Positions 10,856 to 22,102 of a DNA stretch of 64,000 bases are shown here, one piece after another. The translations under genes and the position numbers were made by a program. Source of the DNA: Isoetes taiwanensis (taxonomy: Eukaryota; Streptophyta; Lycopodiopsida; Isoetales; Isoetaceae); contig JAJEKV010000028.1 of assembly GCA_021234155.1 (NCBI GenBank), positions 5,356,364 through 5,420,363 on the forward strand, read 5' to 3'. The notes below the pieces were generated by a model. The model was given only the letters and a program-made list of their open reading frames with translations, did no database searches and was not told the DNA's origin. How positions within the stretch are numbered: the first letter of the stretch is position 1; each line of letters begins with the position of its first letter.

Positions 10856-13763
10856 TCATCTGGCAAATGATATACTGTGGTTGCCCCCTTTAGCCTGTGA
10901 CTTTCTTTGTTGAATGGAATTCCCAATCACGGATTCAGCAGGTACCAAAACATTCTTACTAGGAAACAGTTTATACTTGTTGTGGCAACCTCGAATCAGT
11001 TCATAATATTGCCCTTCAAACTCCAATGACATTAGTACCAGCAGAGTTCCATAGTCATCAACCGAATCTTCTTCCAATGCATGCTTTTCCCTTGTACATA
11101 TTAGAACATAGTATGAAACACCTTCCACATTGTCTTGTGCTGCAAATGATACAAAAACATCAGAAACTCCTACAGTGCTATCTAAACCGGGCTCGTCTTC
11201 TGCATACACACATCCACATCATTTTCTGCTTCCCCACGAGGGGCAACATGATCTGTGGGCTCCAAACTTTTCAGGGACCATTCACCACAATATTGTATGT
11301 TCTCACAATTCAGCCAATCGAAGTTAATGCACACATCATAGAAACACGAGAGTGGTTCGCAGAGCAACTTCGTTGGGTCATTTGTGTTTATGGTTGAGAT
11401 GGAATGTATCTGCTGAGTACCAGGTAAATTCTTGCAATTAGATGCTTGCTGCCTGTCGACGTCAAATTTTCCAACCTCCCAAAATATCCTTTCACACTTC
11501 GAGTCCTTGGTCCTTAAAATTGTACAAGTTCTTGCTGCACCTGTCACTGGCATGCCGTTTTATTTTCTTTACTTGCTCTTAAGCCACAACTTGGCTATAC
11601 CAGCCTCTCCATCATGTGCGCCTTTCCCATGGTCAGATCCAAAGAAATTCCGTATCACTCGAATTTTGTTTCCAACATGGTATTTGCAAGTTCCATACCA
11701 TGCCCAGGAAGATTTGAATTGAGATGTACAACCGTACAATCACACATAATGAAAGTTTATGCCATTGCCTCAATTATTCTTAAGCCACTCCAAACATAAT
11801 TTAAAAGCATGTTGTACAAAATGAGTGTCATGCTTCCTGTCATCTGAAACAAAGAAATGCACTTTCTTTTTTTTAAGATTGCCTTCTTTTTTCATCATTG
11901 AAATATGGACCAAAATCGTAATCTAATCAAAATTTCAATGCTCTGATTGCAATTCTGTCCCTGGCTTCAATGTGAAGTTCTCTGCAAAGTCAACAACAGA
12001 TAACACACTCTTATTAGGGAGTTTCTCAATACATCTTTTGAACTGTTTGCTCTGCCAATGTGCAGTAAAGTTATGATCTGTAAACCTAGCAAGCTGATTT
12101 TTCATATTCTTTAACAAGACAGATGCTTTGTCATGCTGACTGGATGTACCTTTCTTGGATGGCTCATTGACATAAGCATATACTTGCGAATTGACATCCT
12201 GCATGAATGTTCCATCTTCCTCTTTTGGACAAATGTTTATCGTCTTCACTCCACATTCCTCACATTCAACTTTAATACATTTTAATTTACGCCATTCATC
12301 TATCACATATTTCTCACAAACTGTTGACCTCCACAAGATGCTGACATTATCAAAAGTCTTCTTGTTTGTTGGATATGCTCCATTGTTTTCCTGGGATGCA
12401 CAAATACTGTAGCAGCAATCGCAATTAACATGTAGAGCCCTTCTCATATCATTGAAGGCCTTTCTGTACAAATCTGCTTGTTCATGTTTGACACAACAAC
12501 ATGTACTGTTCCTCTCTTTCAATTTTCTTATGTACTCAGATTCCAGATACTTGAACTGTCGAAGGCGAATCTTGGTGTCAAGATTGTAATATACAAACTG
12601 TTGATAAAGCTCAGACTACAATAGCACAAGTATTAGACCATGTTAACAATTTGATGTAAGCAAGAAGATGCATCCAAAGTACTAATCAGTACATTTGTGG
12701 TACATTTTATGTACAAATGTACTACACCCAACTATTCAATTGATGTTGGAGATATACATATAGTGTACGTGTATGTAAATGTATATGGAATGTACATATC
12801 TTAAAATTGTTTGGCTTCATTACCTAAAAGTACATTTAAGTATAGACGAATGTAAATATAATAGGTAGGTACATGTTAAATGCAGGTGCATGTACACGTA
12901 AATGTAAATGGATTTACATCTAAAAAGTAGCTAATAACACATCACTGCAAGATTTCTGCTGCCATGTAAACAATGTAACAAACATTGTGATGCAATACAT
13001 GTCATGAAAACCATGTGCATTCATTAAGTGGTCACTGGGAAACTGTACTGCATTGTACACAAGAAGATCATGAAAGAATTGAGAAGAAAACATAAGATTC
13101 CAATGAGAATTGAAGCAATTGTAGATTCCAATGAGAATTGCTTCAATTGCAAGAACAAACTGTGAGATGTCAAGGTATTGTATGGCTTGTATTCCCCTCT
13201 TCATGACATCTCTAACATTTGGTGAAACTTTGGTATTAGCCAAAATTCATGAACTTGACCCTTGATTGAGTCAACGATTCTATTCGATCTTGGCCTCCTC
13301 TCTGCCAAAACCCATATGTTTGCTCCACTTAATGACATTATCTTCCTTCTTGGTTCTTGGTTGTATCTTTAGTAATTTTGAAGAAACAATCTTGTTTATA
13401 TCTCCTTTTTTACAACAATCATTGATAACACTAATGTTTTGCAGACAACTTGTCTTTGCTATTAGCAGACTTTACGTTTTGAAGCCCATCTTTCAAGTTC
13501 CCGATTATTGATTTCATAACAGTAACTTCAGAAGGATTTCCAATCACAGTTTCAAAAAAAAAAAAAAAAAAAAAAGCATGTCATCTTGCAACAAACGAGC
13601 ACCAAAAACTACTCTTTGATCTGGACGAAGCAGTTGTAAACGTCTGAGAATGCAATCCATCGACCTGTCAACAGGCTGTTTTATTTGTTTTGTGGCGTAA
13701 CACATCCCAATGTCAGAATATCTGCATTTAGAACCAGCACTTCCAGTGGAGTTCTCGCCCTCC
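10856..13763 (-). pseudogene. Decayed DDE-transposase-like gene, multi-exon, minus strand
   Basis: A probable first exon starts with the methionine at 13763 (MEGENSTGSAGSKCRY) and runs to about 13577. The next coding piece lies at about 13550-13240 and includes GQVHEFW, then NTKVSPNVRDVMKRG across a frameshift. A third piece is at 12616-11940, with a cysteine-rich start (CCCVKHEQADLYRKAF, CECEECG-type pairs), AHWQSKQFK and VVDFAENFTL. In broken frame at 11900-11580 come FFVSDDRKHDTHF, a C-T-SQFKS motif and FFGSDHGKGAHDGEAG. A last piece at 11553-10856 has HSISTIN, a PLSCFYDVC motif and YYELIRGCHNKYKLFP. From memory, this order (VxEFY, DFAENY, SDGCxSQYKS, FFGSxHGKGPxDG, LSCFC) matches an uncharacterised transposase-like family frequent in animal genomes. 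I infer a DDE-type fold from the spaced D, D and E/D motifs. Stops and shifts at about 11930, 11740, 11560, 13440 and 13230 make it a pseudogene. An acceptor-like AG lies just before 12616. Confidence 0.55.
12690..12920. repeat. AT-rich TGTACA/ACATGTA-rich tract
   Basis: The motifs TGTACA, GTACATTT and TGTAAAT recur about every 15-25 bp in both orientations. The tract falls between two coding pieces of the decayed transposase-like gene, so it may be an intron or an insertion. No unit of fixed length was found. Confidence 0.4.
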
Positions 13764-15300
13764 ATCTGCAAAAATGAAATTGATTGGAATTCCTTGTAGA
13801 ATTTTTGTGAAATTCTCCATCTTTCTTGTGGAATTCTTGTTTGGTGAACCTGGGAAGGGAGAAATTTTGGAAAGGGAGGGACGGATTCATTCAAACTGAG
13901 TTCGATTCGGTGCGCCAAGAATTCCGGCGGTGGTTTGTCAGGGGATGTTCTGACAATCATTGGGGAGTTGCCACAAAAAGACAAATTGGAGTACATCCAA
14001 AATGTAGCAAAAAAAAGCATGAATTTGTTCTTCAATTCATTACGATGTACGTACACCTTTTCATGTTTTTACCCTTGTTTTCTTTGGTTTTCTATGTTCT
14101 TTTTGCATGGTAAAATGAGCACAATTCTTATTCTCTTTTTTAAATAAGTTAGCGAAGACGAAGAATGAAATGATCTTAGGATAAAGGTCCATCAATCTGG
14201 AATGATGATAATGGGTTATGGAGAGTTCTTTAGATGTTTCAAGATCAAACTACTGGTTAATTTAAAAAAATATTTTTTCTCATGGTAAAAGGTCTAACAC
14301 ATGAACACAAGAAAAAAGCTCTAAAATACGAGTATGAATGAAAGGTAGAATTGCCACAATCGGACATGTGATTTGGACACAAAATTGACAACTCTAGTAT
14401 CATATGAGCTCATAGAATTGACATTTAGATGTCAAAAAAGTACCTTAATATTGACACAATTTTGATACTCAATTATTATAACAAGAAATTTATCGCGGCG
14501 GCTTGTGTGATGTCAAAACATTGAGGGGCTCTACGCACTAGTGCTTAAAGTCCCTTAATGCCTAAATCAATTCGGATTACCCAAAGTCCCTTAATGCCTA
14601 TTTCAATTTAGAATGTTGTGGAAGAGGCAGATGTTAAGCTTCGATGCAAAGGGCACATTAATTTTGGGTGTGTAATGAAAGTTCTTGGACCAATTACAAT
14701 ATTTTCGGTTGTACCTATTTGAAAATGTATAACTTTTATTTACGTGTGTTCTGGGATGTAATGAATTGGCTATAATGAATGAGTTAGCGTCAATAGCTAG
14801 ACTAATTATCAATTATCGCATAATACTATAGCAACTTAAACATGGTTGTTTTTATATGATCTTTCCAGTTGCAATATTGATGCAAAATTGACTACACATC
14901 TTCTTCTTGCCATGACTTGCAAAGCATGAAAGCTGTTGAAGCTTGAAAGTGGACTTGTCTCTAGAAATCAAATGAGAATGCCCGGCTCGTGACATACAAA
15001 GAATGAGGGCTTTGCAAGCAGAAAGATTCAGATGACCAATGACCTAACTGAAGGAACGAGGGCTTTGTGGCAGCACTGCATGCCTAGTTTTTTGCTAAGC
15101 ACGTCCCTGTTTTGGCGAGAGTTGTTTCTGCTTGCACAGATTTTCTTTTGCTTGCCGTCACAGAAGCTATGGCGCTAGCTGATCATTATGTTTGGCGTCA
15201 CAGAAGCTATGGTACCTTAGAAGCAGAGGCTCCTGATGCGGAGCAGAGCTTGGTAGTTTAATGCAAGCGAATTCACAGAAAGTGCCTCAACATACTCGAA
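13764..15300. other. No gene recognised; two short tandem duplications
   Basis: This is mostly AT-rich non-coding DNA. AAAGTCCCTTAATGCCT is repeated with a 36-bp period at 14547 and 14583. GTCACAGAAGCTATGG is repeated at 15157-15172 and 15197-15212. No exon or RNA gene was found. Confidence 0.5.
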
Positions 15301-15488
15301 AATGGTTTCCTTAGGCTACTGGGATGCTTGTTTCGTAGGATTTGCATAAAAGCAACCCACAACGTGATATGGTTTGTGGGGTATGGGATAAAGCCTGGAA
15401 AGGTTGGGGCCCATTGGATAACGATTTCCTTGAAGGATCCGCCCTTTTGGTGTGTTGGTTATCACTAGAGATGCTAGTGCGTAACATT

Positions 15489-15502
15489 TGGTATCAGAGC
15501 CA
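15489..15502 (+). promoter_or_regulatory. Primer-binding site, tRNA-iMet type
   Basis: TGGTATCAGAGCCA is complementary to the 3' end of plant initiator tRNA-Met, the usual primer of many plant LTR retrotransposons. It lies two bases after a ...GCGTAACA end that would be an LTR terminus. Confidence 0.75.
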
Positions 15503-16241
15503 AGGTTCAATTCCTCGTGGCAACATTGATGTGTTCCACATGCTTGAGGGCAAGCATCTCGAGGAAGGGGAGGAATTGATATGGTTTGTGGGGTATGGGA
15601 TAAAGCCTGGAAAGGTTGGGGCCCATTGGATAACGATTTCCTTGAAGGATCCGCCCTTTTTTATTTAGCTATGCCTTTTTAGCTTCATAAATATAGACCA
15701 TAGGTTGCCTTCATTGCCTTTCCTTGCCAATAATTTGCCAAACTTAGACACCCACGCTAGTCCACCAAGACTAACTTCCAAGACCACTCCCCCGAGCTAC
15801 CATATCCATATCAATTCTTCCCTTTTTGGAAGCAACTGACCTCAGTTGTAAACCACAAATTAAGCACCAACTTAATTTATCCAATTGAGCACCAACTCAA
15901 TTTATACATGAGCACCAACTCAATTCATTTTAAGGACCAAAGCTAGGATTATGATCTCATAAATAGCACCAACTATTTATGACAATCACAACTGTTGTGG
16001 CTAAAGATTAAGATAAAGATTCAGGGAAGATATATTAGCTAAAGTCGTAGCAGAGACCTATAAATAGAGCCTAAACTTCAGTTACACATATCTCGGCAAC
16101 CAGAACTCCGATTGAGGCGATTCTTACTTCATTGGAACCGGCTCGGAGTCTAGTTTCCGAATTGGGGCGGCACATTCTGTGAGTCATCCGAATAAGAGAG
16201 ATATAGCCAGAAGAGTGATAGGGGGCTTAGTGCATAACATT

Positions 16242-16255
16242 TGGTATCAGAGCCA
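16242..16255 (+). promoter_or_regulatory. Primer-binding site, tRNA-iMet type (second copy)
   Basis: The same TGGTATCAGAGCCA sits two bases after ...GTGCATAACA. The downstream 90 bp repeat those after the site at 15489, showing the two sites belong to one duplicated element. Confidence 0.75.
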
Positions 16256-16820
16256 AGGTTCAATTCCTCGTGGCAACATTGATGTGTTCCACATGCTTGA
16301 GGGCAAGCATCTCGAGGAAGGGGAGGAATTGATATGGTTTGTGGGGTATGGGATAAAGCCTGGAAAGGTTGGGGCCCATTGGATAACGATTTCCTTGAAG
16401 GATCCGCCCTTTTGGTGTGTTGGTTATCACTAGAGATGCTAGTGCGTAACACAACGAGTTCAAGAGCAGAGATATTTGTTTAGTATTCAAATCGTTACCG
16501 CCACATGTACAGTAGGTACTAGGTAGAAGTAGGTCTGGCAATTATGCCATGATTTGGGGCAGTGCCATGATTTGGGGCTTTGTTCCGTTCTTCAACAATA
16601 TCCTTTGGAAAAAGACAATCTGCATTCTCTAAGTATTGGCAGAAAGGTGTTGGATACTTACCTTGTTGGGCAAGGAGTTGAGAATGGATCCTTTGGTGAA
16701 ATCTACCTTGCCAAACTAGATGACACAGAGTCGTGACTGTGAAGCTATCGGGACAGCCAAAAAAGTGAGAAATCGTGCCATAATAGTTGCGAAGAAACTA
16801 AGAGTGCTACATAATTTCAA

Positions 16821-17188
16821 TGTTGGGGTCGTCACCACTCACCACACTCGTCACCACTCACCACACCATTCACCACTCACCACACTCGTCACCACTCACC
16901 ACACTTGTCACCACTCACCACACTCATCATATACCGTATATAGAGTGATATACGCGCATGCACGCGTGCAGGATATTTGCACGTATGCATTATGGAGCCA
17001 TTATCACCACTGTATTATCTGAGCAGAGAGAGAAGAGAGGGAGACGGTGTATTGAGGATAGATTATTTTCTTGATCTAGCTATGGAGATGAGGATTCTTT
17101 GTGTTGTGCATTGCCTTGTTCTGATAGATTGAGCTTGTATTGTTGGGTTTTTCATCCTTCTTGGAAGGTTAGAGTCTAGGCTCTAACA
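16821..17188 (+). repeat. 5' LTR of the Ty3/gypsy element (368 bp)
   Basis: It begins with a minisatellite of 19-bp GTCACCACTCACCACACTC-like units (about 16829-16925), followed by ATATACCGTATATAGAG, a GCGCATGCACGCGTGC palindrome-like stretch and ...GGCTCTAACA. It has one more 19-bp unit than the 3' LTR. The internal region starts ATTTGGCGACCACGGTG; I did not assign the priming tRNA. Confidence 0.92.
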
Positions 17189-17378
17189 ATTTGGCGACCA
17201 CGGTGCTCGACAGACCATTGATCGGAAAGAATTTCCATTGAAAAAGGAGTTGTTACCATTGGTATTGGTGATCGTCGGTAAAGAACGACACCATTGAGAA
17301 AGGAGCAACTTCTTGTGTGAAGGGAATTTTGCCGTAATTGATTTGTGGGGTAAAATTTGACAAGGGGAGCATAGTTTT

Positions 17379-17835
17379 ATGCCCAAGAGAAGTAAGAAGG
17401 AGATCCCACCAAGCTCCATCGTAACAAGAAGGGGACCGGTGAGTCAATCTTTGGGCTCAAAATTGCATCAAGATTCAATTTCGTTTTCAGATTTGGGAGC
17501 AGATCTGGGGTCTAGTTCTCAGATCCAGGAGGTTTTGATTCCATTTACCGATCTAGAAGGTAATCCAATTTCGTTTTTCAAATTGAAGGGAGATTCAATT
17601 TCGTTTTTCCAATTTCAAGAAACCCAAGAAGAGGCGAGAGATGGTCGTATTACCACCTATGGTATGGGGTTTTCAGGACAATGGGCATTCAAAGTTTGAT
17701 GATCTGGTGGATCGGGATCCTTTGAAGCATATTGTGAAGTTTGAGAGGTATTGCCAGCAATGTAAGTTACCGGCTGGTGATTATTTGCTTTGGTTTCATA
17801 GTTCTTTGCAAGATTCAGTGGAGGAATGGGCATAA
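17379..17835 (+). pseudogene. Ty3/gypsy gag N-terminus (frame-disrupted)
   Basis: A methionine at 17379 (MPKRSKKEIPPSS) opens a 106-codon frame with repeated PISFF/DSISF phrases. The gag-like continuation (FDDLVDRDPLKHIVKFERYC, then LLWFHSSLQDSVEEWA) is in another frame from 17641. That second frame ends in an in-frame TAA at 17833-17835 and then continues open as TQPDTMTYQELKEAF, the core of the retrotransposon gag domain. The stop is therefore a nonsense change within gag or a readthrough site. I favour decay, because other lesions follow. Confidence 0.75.
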
Positions 17836-17850
17836 ACTCAGCCAGATACC

Positions 17851-20800
17851 ATGACATATCAGGAATTGAAAGAAGCTTTTATTGCTAATTATCAAGAAGT
17901 TCATGGTAAGGATAAGACTATGGAAAGGTGGACCAGTTTCACACAAAAGGAAGATGAATCAATTAGAGAGTATAATCAGAGGTACATTGCGGTTCTCAAA
18001 GCCGTGGTTCATTGGAAGATTGCAAGGAATGATGAAATGGATATCCAATGGTATGTGAAGGGGCTGAAACGAGCTATTGCTCTTAAGGTGAAGGCTAAAC
18101 AGCCTACAACATTACTAGAGGCACAAAACTATGCTCTCAAGGCTGAAGATAAGCTAGGATACATTCATGAAGTTGCTGCTCCAGAGCATAAAACAGAGGA
18201 TATTGCAGCCAAGATTTCTAAGCTTACAATTGGTGAGAAGCCAAGGGAGGTGCAGTTTATGACTTGTGAGTATTGTGGGTCTATTGGACATTCTGATACT
18301 ACATGTAGATTGCTGAAATTCTGCTCAAGATGCCAAATCAAGGGCCATAATGATCAAGAATGTAGGGAGAAGAGATTCTTTGAGAGGGCCAATCCGGTAT
18401 TTGCTGTTATGCAACAAGCACCACCTATTCCTATTCAACCAATGCAAGCAGCACCTATCATGCCACAAGTGCCCATGATACCACAAGCTCCAATTGCCCA
18501 ACAAGTTCCAATGGGTTCCACATCAATGGTGCAGCCAAAAAAGGGATGGTATCCAAGTAAGGCTCATTTATATTGCAAGTTATGTGATAAATTCAAGCAT
18601 GATGAGACTACTTGTTGGAAAATCCATGGAAACCCAGAATGGGCAACCAACAAGTATCCACCAAAGCAGCAAGTGTTTGAATCAGTACCTCTTCCTAATA
18701 ATGATGTTCGCATTCAAGATGCAAAGTACATTCAAAATCCTCAAGTTAAGGCTCTTATTGAGGAGCTTAAGAAGCAAGAGAAGGCAAAATCAGTAGTAAA
18801 TTGTGGATTTGTTGAGGTAGACAGCGATCCATTTCAGCAAGAAGAAGAGATTGGAGAAGTAAATGCCGTTACAAGATCACAAAAGGTGGTTCAAGAACCA
18901 AGAGTAGTGCCAATTGCGGAGAAGACTAAGACCTCTTTTCCAAAGACTTTGAAGGGACAGGTATCAGCACCTAAGAAGGTGCAATTCAATGTGCTGCCCA
19001 CAGAACAGTTTCAGTCTATAGAAGAAAATCAGCCCATAGTGATGCCTCCGATGGTGGATGAGGAAATTCGAAATGAAGATGATGTGATCAGCCAAGTTTT
19101 GGCCACTAAAGTTACACTTACTCTTGAGCAATTGATGCATTATTCTCCAAATTTGTTGCAAGAGTTAGGGGGAAGAACAAAATCAAAAATTTCAGTCCAA
19201 CAAATCATGTCAAATGATACCGACAAGAGGAGAATGGAGCCACCAGCCCGGCAATCCAAGGATCCTGGGCCATTTCTTTGTGATGTGAGTATTAATGGTT
19301 ATCTAATCAAAGAGGCCAACATAGATACCGGCAGCGGAGTGAATGTCATGCCTTACCATATAATGCTTCAAGTTGGATTGAAAATGATGGAACCGACAAC
19401 TATGATGCTTAAAGCATTCAATCAAATGAAGGTGCAGCCTATGGGGGTCATAATAAATGTCTTATGCAAGGTTTATGAGGTAGAAGCAATCTTGGATTTC
19501 ATGGTTTTGAAATTTCCAGAGAGTGTGCATGCTGAAACTTATACTTTGTTGCTGAGCCGGACATGGTTAGATGCCGTACAAGCTGAGACTTCATGGAGGA
19601 AGCGCGAGATGAACATCTTTCAAGGAGAACACAAGGTTACTATAGATCATCCTCTGAAATCAGCAAAAGGTACCTTTCTTTGCAATCTTTCTTTGAGCAG
19701 CCCGCAGTTAGAAATCAGCAAAGAGAATGCTATGGTGTCAGGACAGCAAGGTCTTAGTTGTTTTCATGTCTTGGAAGTGGGTGACAGGGAAGATAAGACT
19801 TTGTACAAGTGGTTAAAAGGTACCCAAAATTCAGAAATATGTCATTTACAGCAGGAAGTTGCAGATAAGTATATCCAAAGACTTGAGAGTATTGGTGAAG
19901 ATGAGTTACAAGAGACTCTTGTGAACATGCAGGAAGAGTCCATTCAAAGACCCATTGATGACACTTTATTTCAGCAAGGAATTGATCAAGATCAAGTAGA
20001 GATGTTGATTTTGACATCAAGCATGGATGGGGTAAACAGAAATCAGCCCACTATACAAGGACAAACAGCTTGGTGGCATGCGCACATTCTGGAGGTAAAT
20101 CAGATCAGTCCATATTCACCACAGTCATTACAGTCACCACATGCACCAAATTCATCACAATCATCACATTCATCACAGTCACTACATTCATCACTGTCAC
20201 CACATTCACCACATTCATCACTGTCACCACATTCACCACAATCACCACATTCACCACATTCGTCATTGTCATCACACTCATCACATTCATTACAGTCACT
20301 ACATTTAGTCAAGAACATCAATATTTCTCAAGGAAATCAAGAAGAATTGGTTACTATTGGAGGCGATCTTATTCAAGAGGAGGAACGTGATTTGATAGCT
20401 TTGTTAAGAGAATTCAGGGATGTTTTGGCAAGAAATTACAAAGAATTGAAAGGCATTCCACCGGAGGTTGTGGTTCATACCATTGATTTGAAACAAGGAT
20501 CAAAACTAGTCCAACAAGCTCAAAGGAGAATGAGTCCAGCAATAGAGGAGCAAGTCAAGGTTGAAGTCATGAAGCTTTTGGAGGCGGGATTTATTGTACC
20601 AGTGCCAAATTCAGATTGGATCAGTTCTATTGTACCAGTGAGAAAGCCAAATAACTCAATCCGAGTATGCATTGATTACAGGGATCTCAATAAAGCTACC
20701 AAAAGAGATCATTTTCCTACACCATTCATAGATACCTTGTTGGATATTGTTGTAGGAAATCAGGCCTATTCTTTCTTGGATGGTTACTCAGGATATAATC

Positions 20801-20940
20801 AGATCCAAATCTATCCACCACATCAAGCAATGACGGCTTTTCGAACACCTTTTTGGCATCTATGCTTACAAGGTATTACCTTTTGGCCTCACAAATGCTC
20901 CAGCCACATTTCAGAGAGCTATGACATATGCTTTTCATGA
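17851..20940 (+). pseudogene. Ty3/gypsy gag core, three zinc knuckles, protease and reverse-transcriptase start
   Basis: The frame is open for 1029 codons. It holds the gag core (TYQELKEAFIANYQEV..., MERWTSFTQ), then CX2CX4HX4C knuckles CEYCGSIGHSDTTC (18265), CSRCQIKGHNDQEC (about 18322) and CKLCDKFKHDETTC (18574). The third is followed by WKIHGNPEW, a pattern that I associate with copia gag proteins. The protease active site is DTGSG at 19324. A Ser/His/Pro-rich linker encoded by a minisatellite follows at about 20106-20310. The reverse transcriptase begins with VPVRKPN, VCIDYRDLNKAT and SFLDGYSGYNQI. After AFRTPF the frame is lost in a five-T run at 20850-20854 and ends at 20940, while the enzyme continues in the frame from 20921. 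Confidence 0.88.
20106..20310 (+). repeat. In-frame coding minisatellite, Ser-Pro-His-Ser repeats
   Basis: TCACCACATTCA-type 12-bp units and close variants fill about 200 bp between protease and reverse transcriptase, giving SPHSPHSS/SLSPHS-like peptide repeats without a stop. The 12-bp step preserves frame. The TCACCAC core also makes up the LTR minisatellite of the same element. Confidence 0.9.
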
Positions 20941-22102
20941 TATTTTAGACTTTTTGAGAGTTTTTATAGATGACTTGACAGTGTTTTCGAATCCAAGAAG
21001 GGATCACTTGGATCATCTTAGAAAAGTTCTTGAAAGATGCCGATTGTATGGCATAAGTTTGAATCCTGCTAAGTGTATTTTCTTCACTAGAGGAGGAAAA
21101 CTATTGGGCAATTATGTTTCAGAAAAGGGATTACAAGTGGATCATGGTAAGATTGCAGCCTTGGAGAAGGTAAAACCACCTACAAATGTATCACAAGTGA
21201 GAAGCTTATATGGCCAACTCAGTTTTAGTAGGAGGTATTTGCATAATTTTGCTAAAGTAACCCAGCCACTTGTGGATTGTATGAAGCAAGGGCAGAATTT
21301 TAGATGGAAGGAGGATGCTCAAGAAGCATTTGAATGGTGTCTTGGACAATTGAAGGAGAGAACTTTGCTGATTCCTCCAAGAATGAGTGAGCCATTTCAT
21401 TTATTCTTTACAGTTTGGGAGCAAGCTTTGGCTGTCACACTATGTCAGAAAAATCATCAAAAGCATTATGATGTGAATTACTATGCTAGCAGGTTGTTAA
21501 CTCCACAAGAGCAGAAATGGACTCATGTGGAGCATCTTGGGTTGGCATTGAAGTGGGCCTTGAATAAATTTCGACATTATCTTCTTCCTTCACAATGGAA
21601 TTCAGCCAATGTACAGTATGTTTACATTCATATGGATGTGAACCCATTGCCATGTATTTACAACAAGACTGTCCAAGATCCTAAGTTTACAAGATGGGCT
21701 CTTATCATACAAGAATTTGAGTTGAAGTATGTTAAGATGGCTCAAGGAGCTCATAATCCAAGTGCCTATTTGAGTAGTGGTGCTGAAATAGAAGAGGAAA
21801 CAGACCAGCCAGTAGCAGTTCCGGATAATGGTGTATTACAAGGGTTCATTGAGACCGTGGATCTTTGGTATGCCAATATATACAGGTATTTACAAGATCA
21901 GACTTATCCTTCATCATTTTCGAAGCAACAAAAGCATGCTCTTAGAGTACAAGCAGCTGGTTATGTGGTGCATGAGGCTATTCTTTATAAGAGGACTATG
22001 GAAGGTCTCTTATTAAGGTGTGTTGCTGGTCAGCAAACTCATGATTTGTTGCAGCAAGCACATGATTGTCAGGGGCATTTTGCAGCGGAAACCACAAATT
22101 AG
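20921..22102 (+). pseudogene. Ty3/gypsy reverse transcriptase C-terminus, RNase H and integrase start
   Basis: This frame resumes the enzyme after the lesion at 20850-20854. It reads MTYAFHDILDFLRVFIDDL, with FIDD (20963-20974) as the catalytic box in place of YxDD, followed by HLRKVLERC and LNPAKCIFF. The RNase H part has YYASRLLTPQEQKW and HVEHLGLALKWALNKFRHYL. The integrase zinc-binding N-terminus begins at HDCQGHFAAET. The frame then breaks near 22095-22098, where the next piece is in another frame. The element makes no continuous Pol. Confidence 0.88.

Larger units (their letters stand above)
15363..16451 (+). mobile_element. Rearranged LTR-retrotransposon remnant (non-coding), block order C-D-C-LTR-D-C
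   Basis: Block C (GATATGGTTTGTGGGGTATG...GGATCCGCCCTTTT) occurs at about 15367-15486, 15579-15658 and 16333-16450. Block D starts with the primer-binding site and occurs at 15483-15578 and 16236-16332. The intervening 15659-16239 is LTR-like: it contains CCTATAAATAGAG at about 16058 and ends ...GTGCATAACA directly before the second primer-binding site. Two C copies end in TGTTGGTTATCACTAG-AGATG-CTAGTGCGTAACA, a near-palindromic tail. No gag or pol remains. It could be a terminal-repeat element in miniature or a collapsed larger element. Confidence 0.6.

Noticed and set aside
15510-15530. GGTTCAATTCC resembling a tRNA T-loop
   Set aside because: It is part of the sequence after a retrotransposon primer-binding site, which copies the tRNA-complementary strand; no cloverleaf can be drawn around it.
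16821-17188. Minisatellite near 16.85 kb as an independent tandem repeat
   Set aside because: It lies inside the LTR and is matched by the 3' LTR copy, so it belongs to the gypsy element.
20100-20321. Minus-strand Cys/Asp/Glu-rich frame
   Set aside because: Shadow of the Ser-Pro-His minisatellite in the gypsy pol gene.
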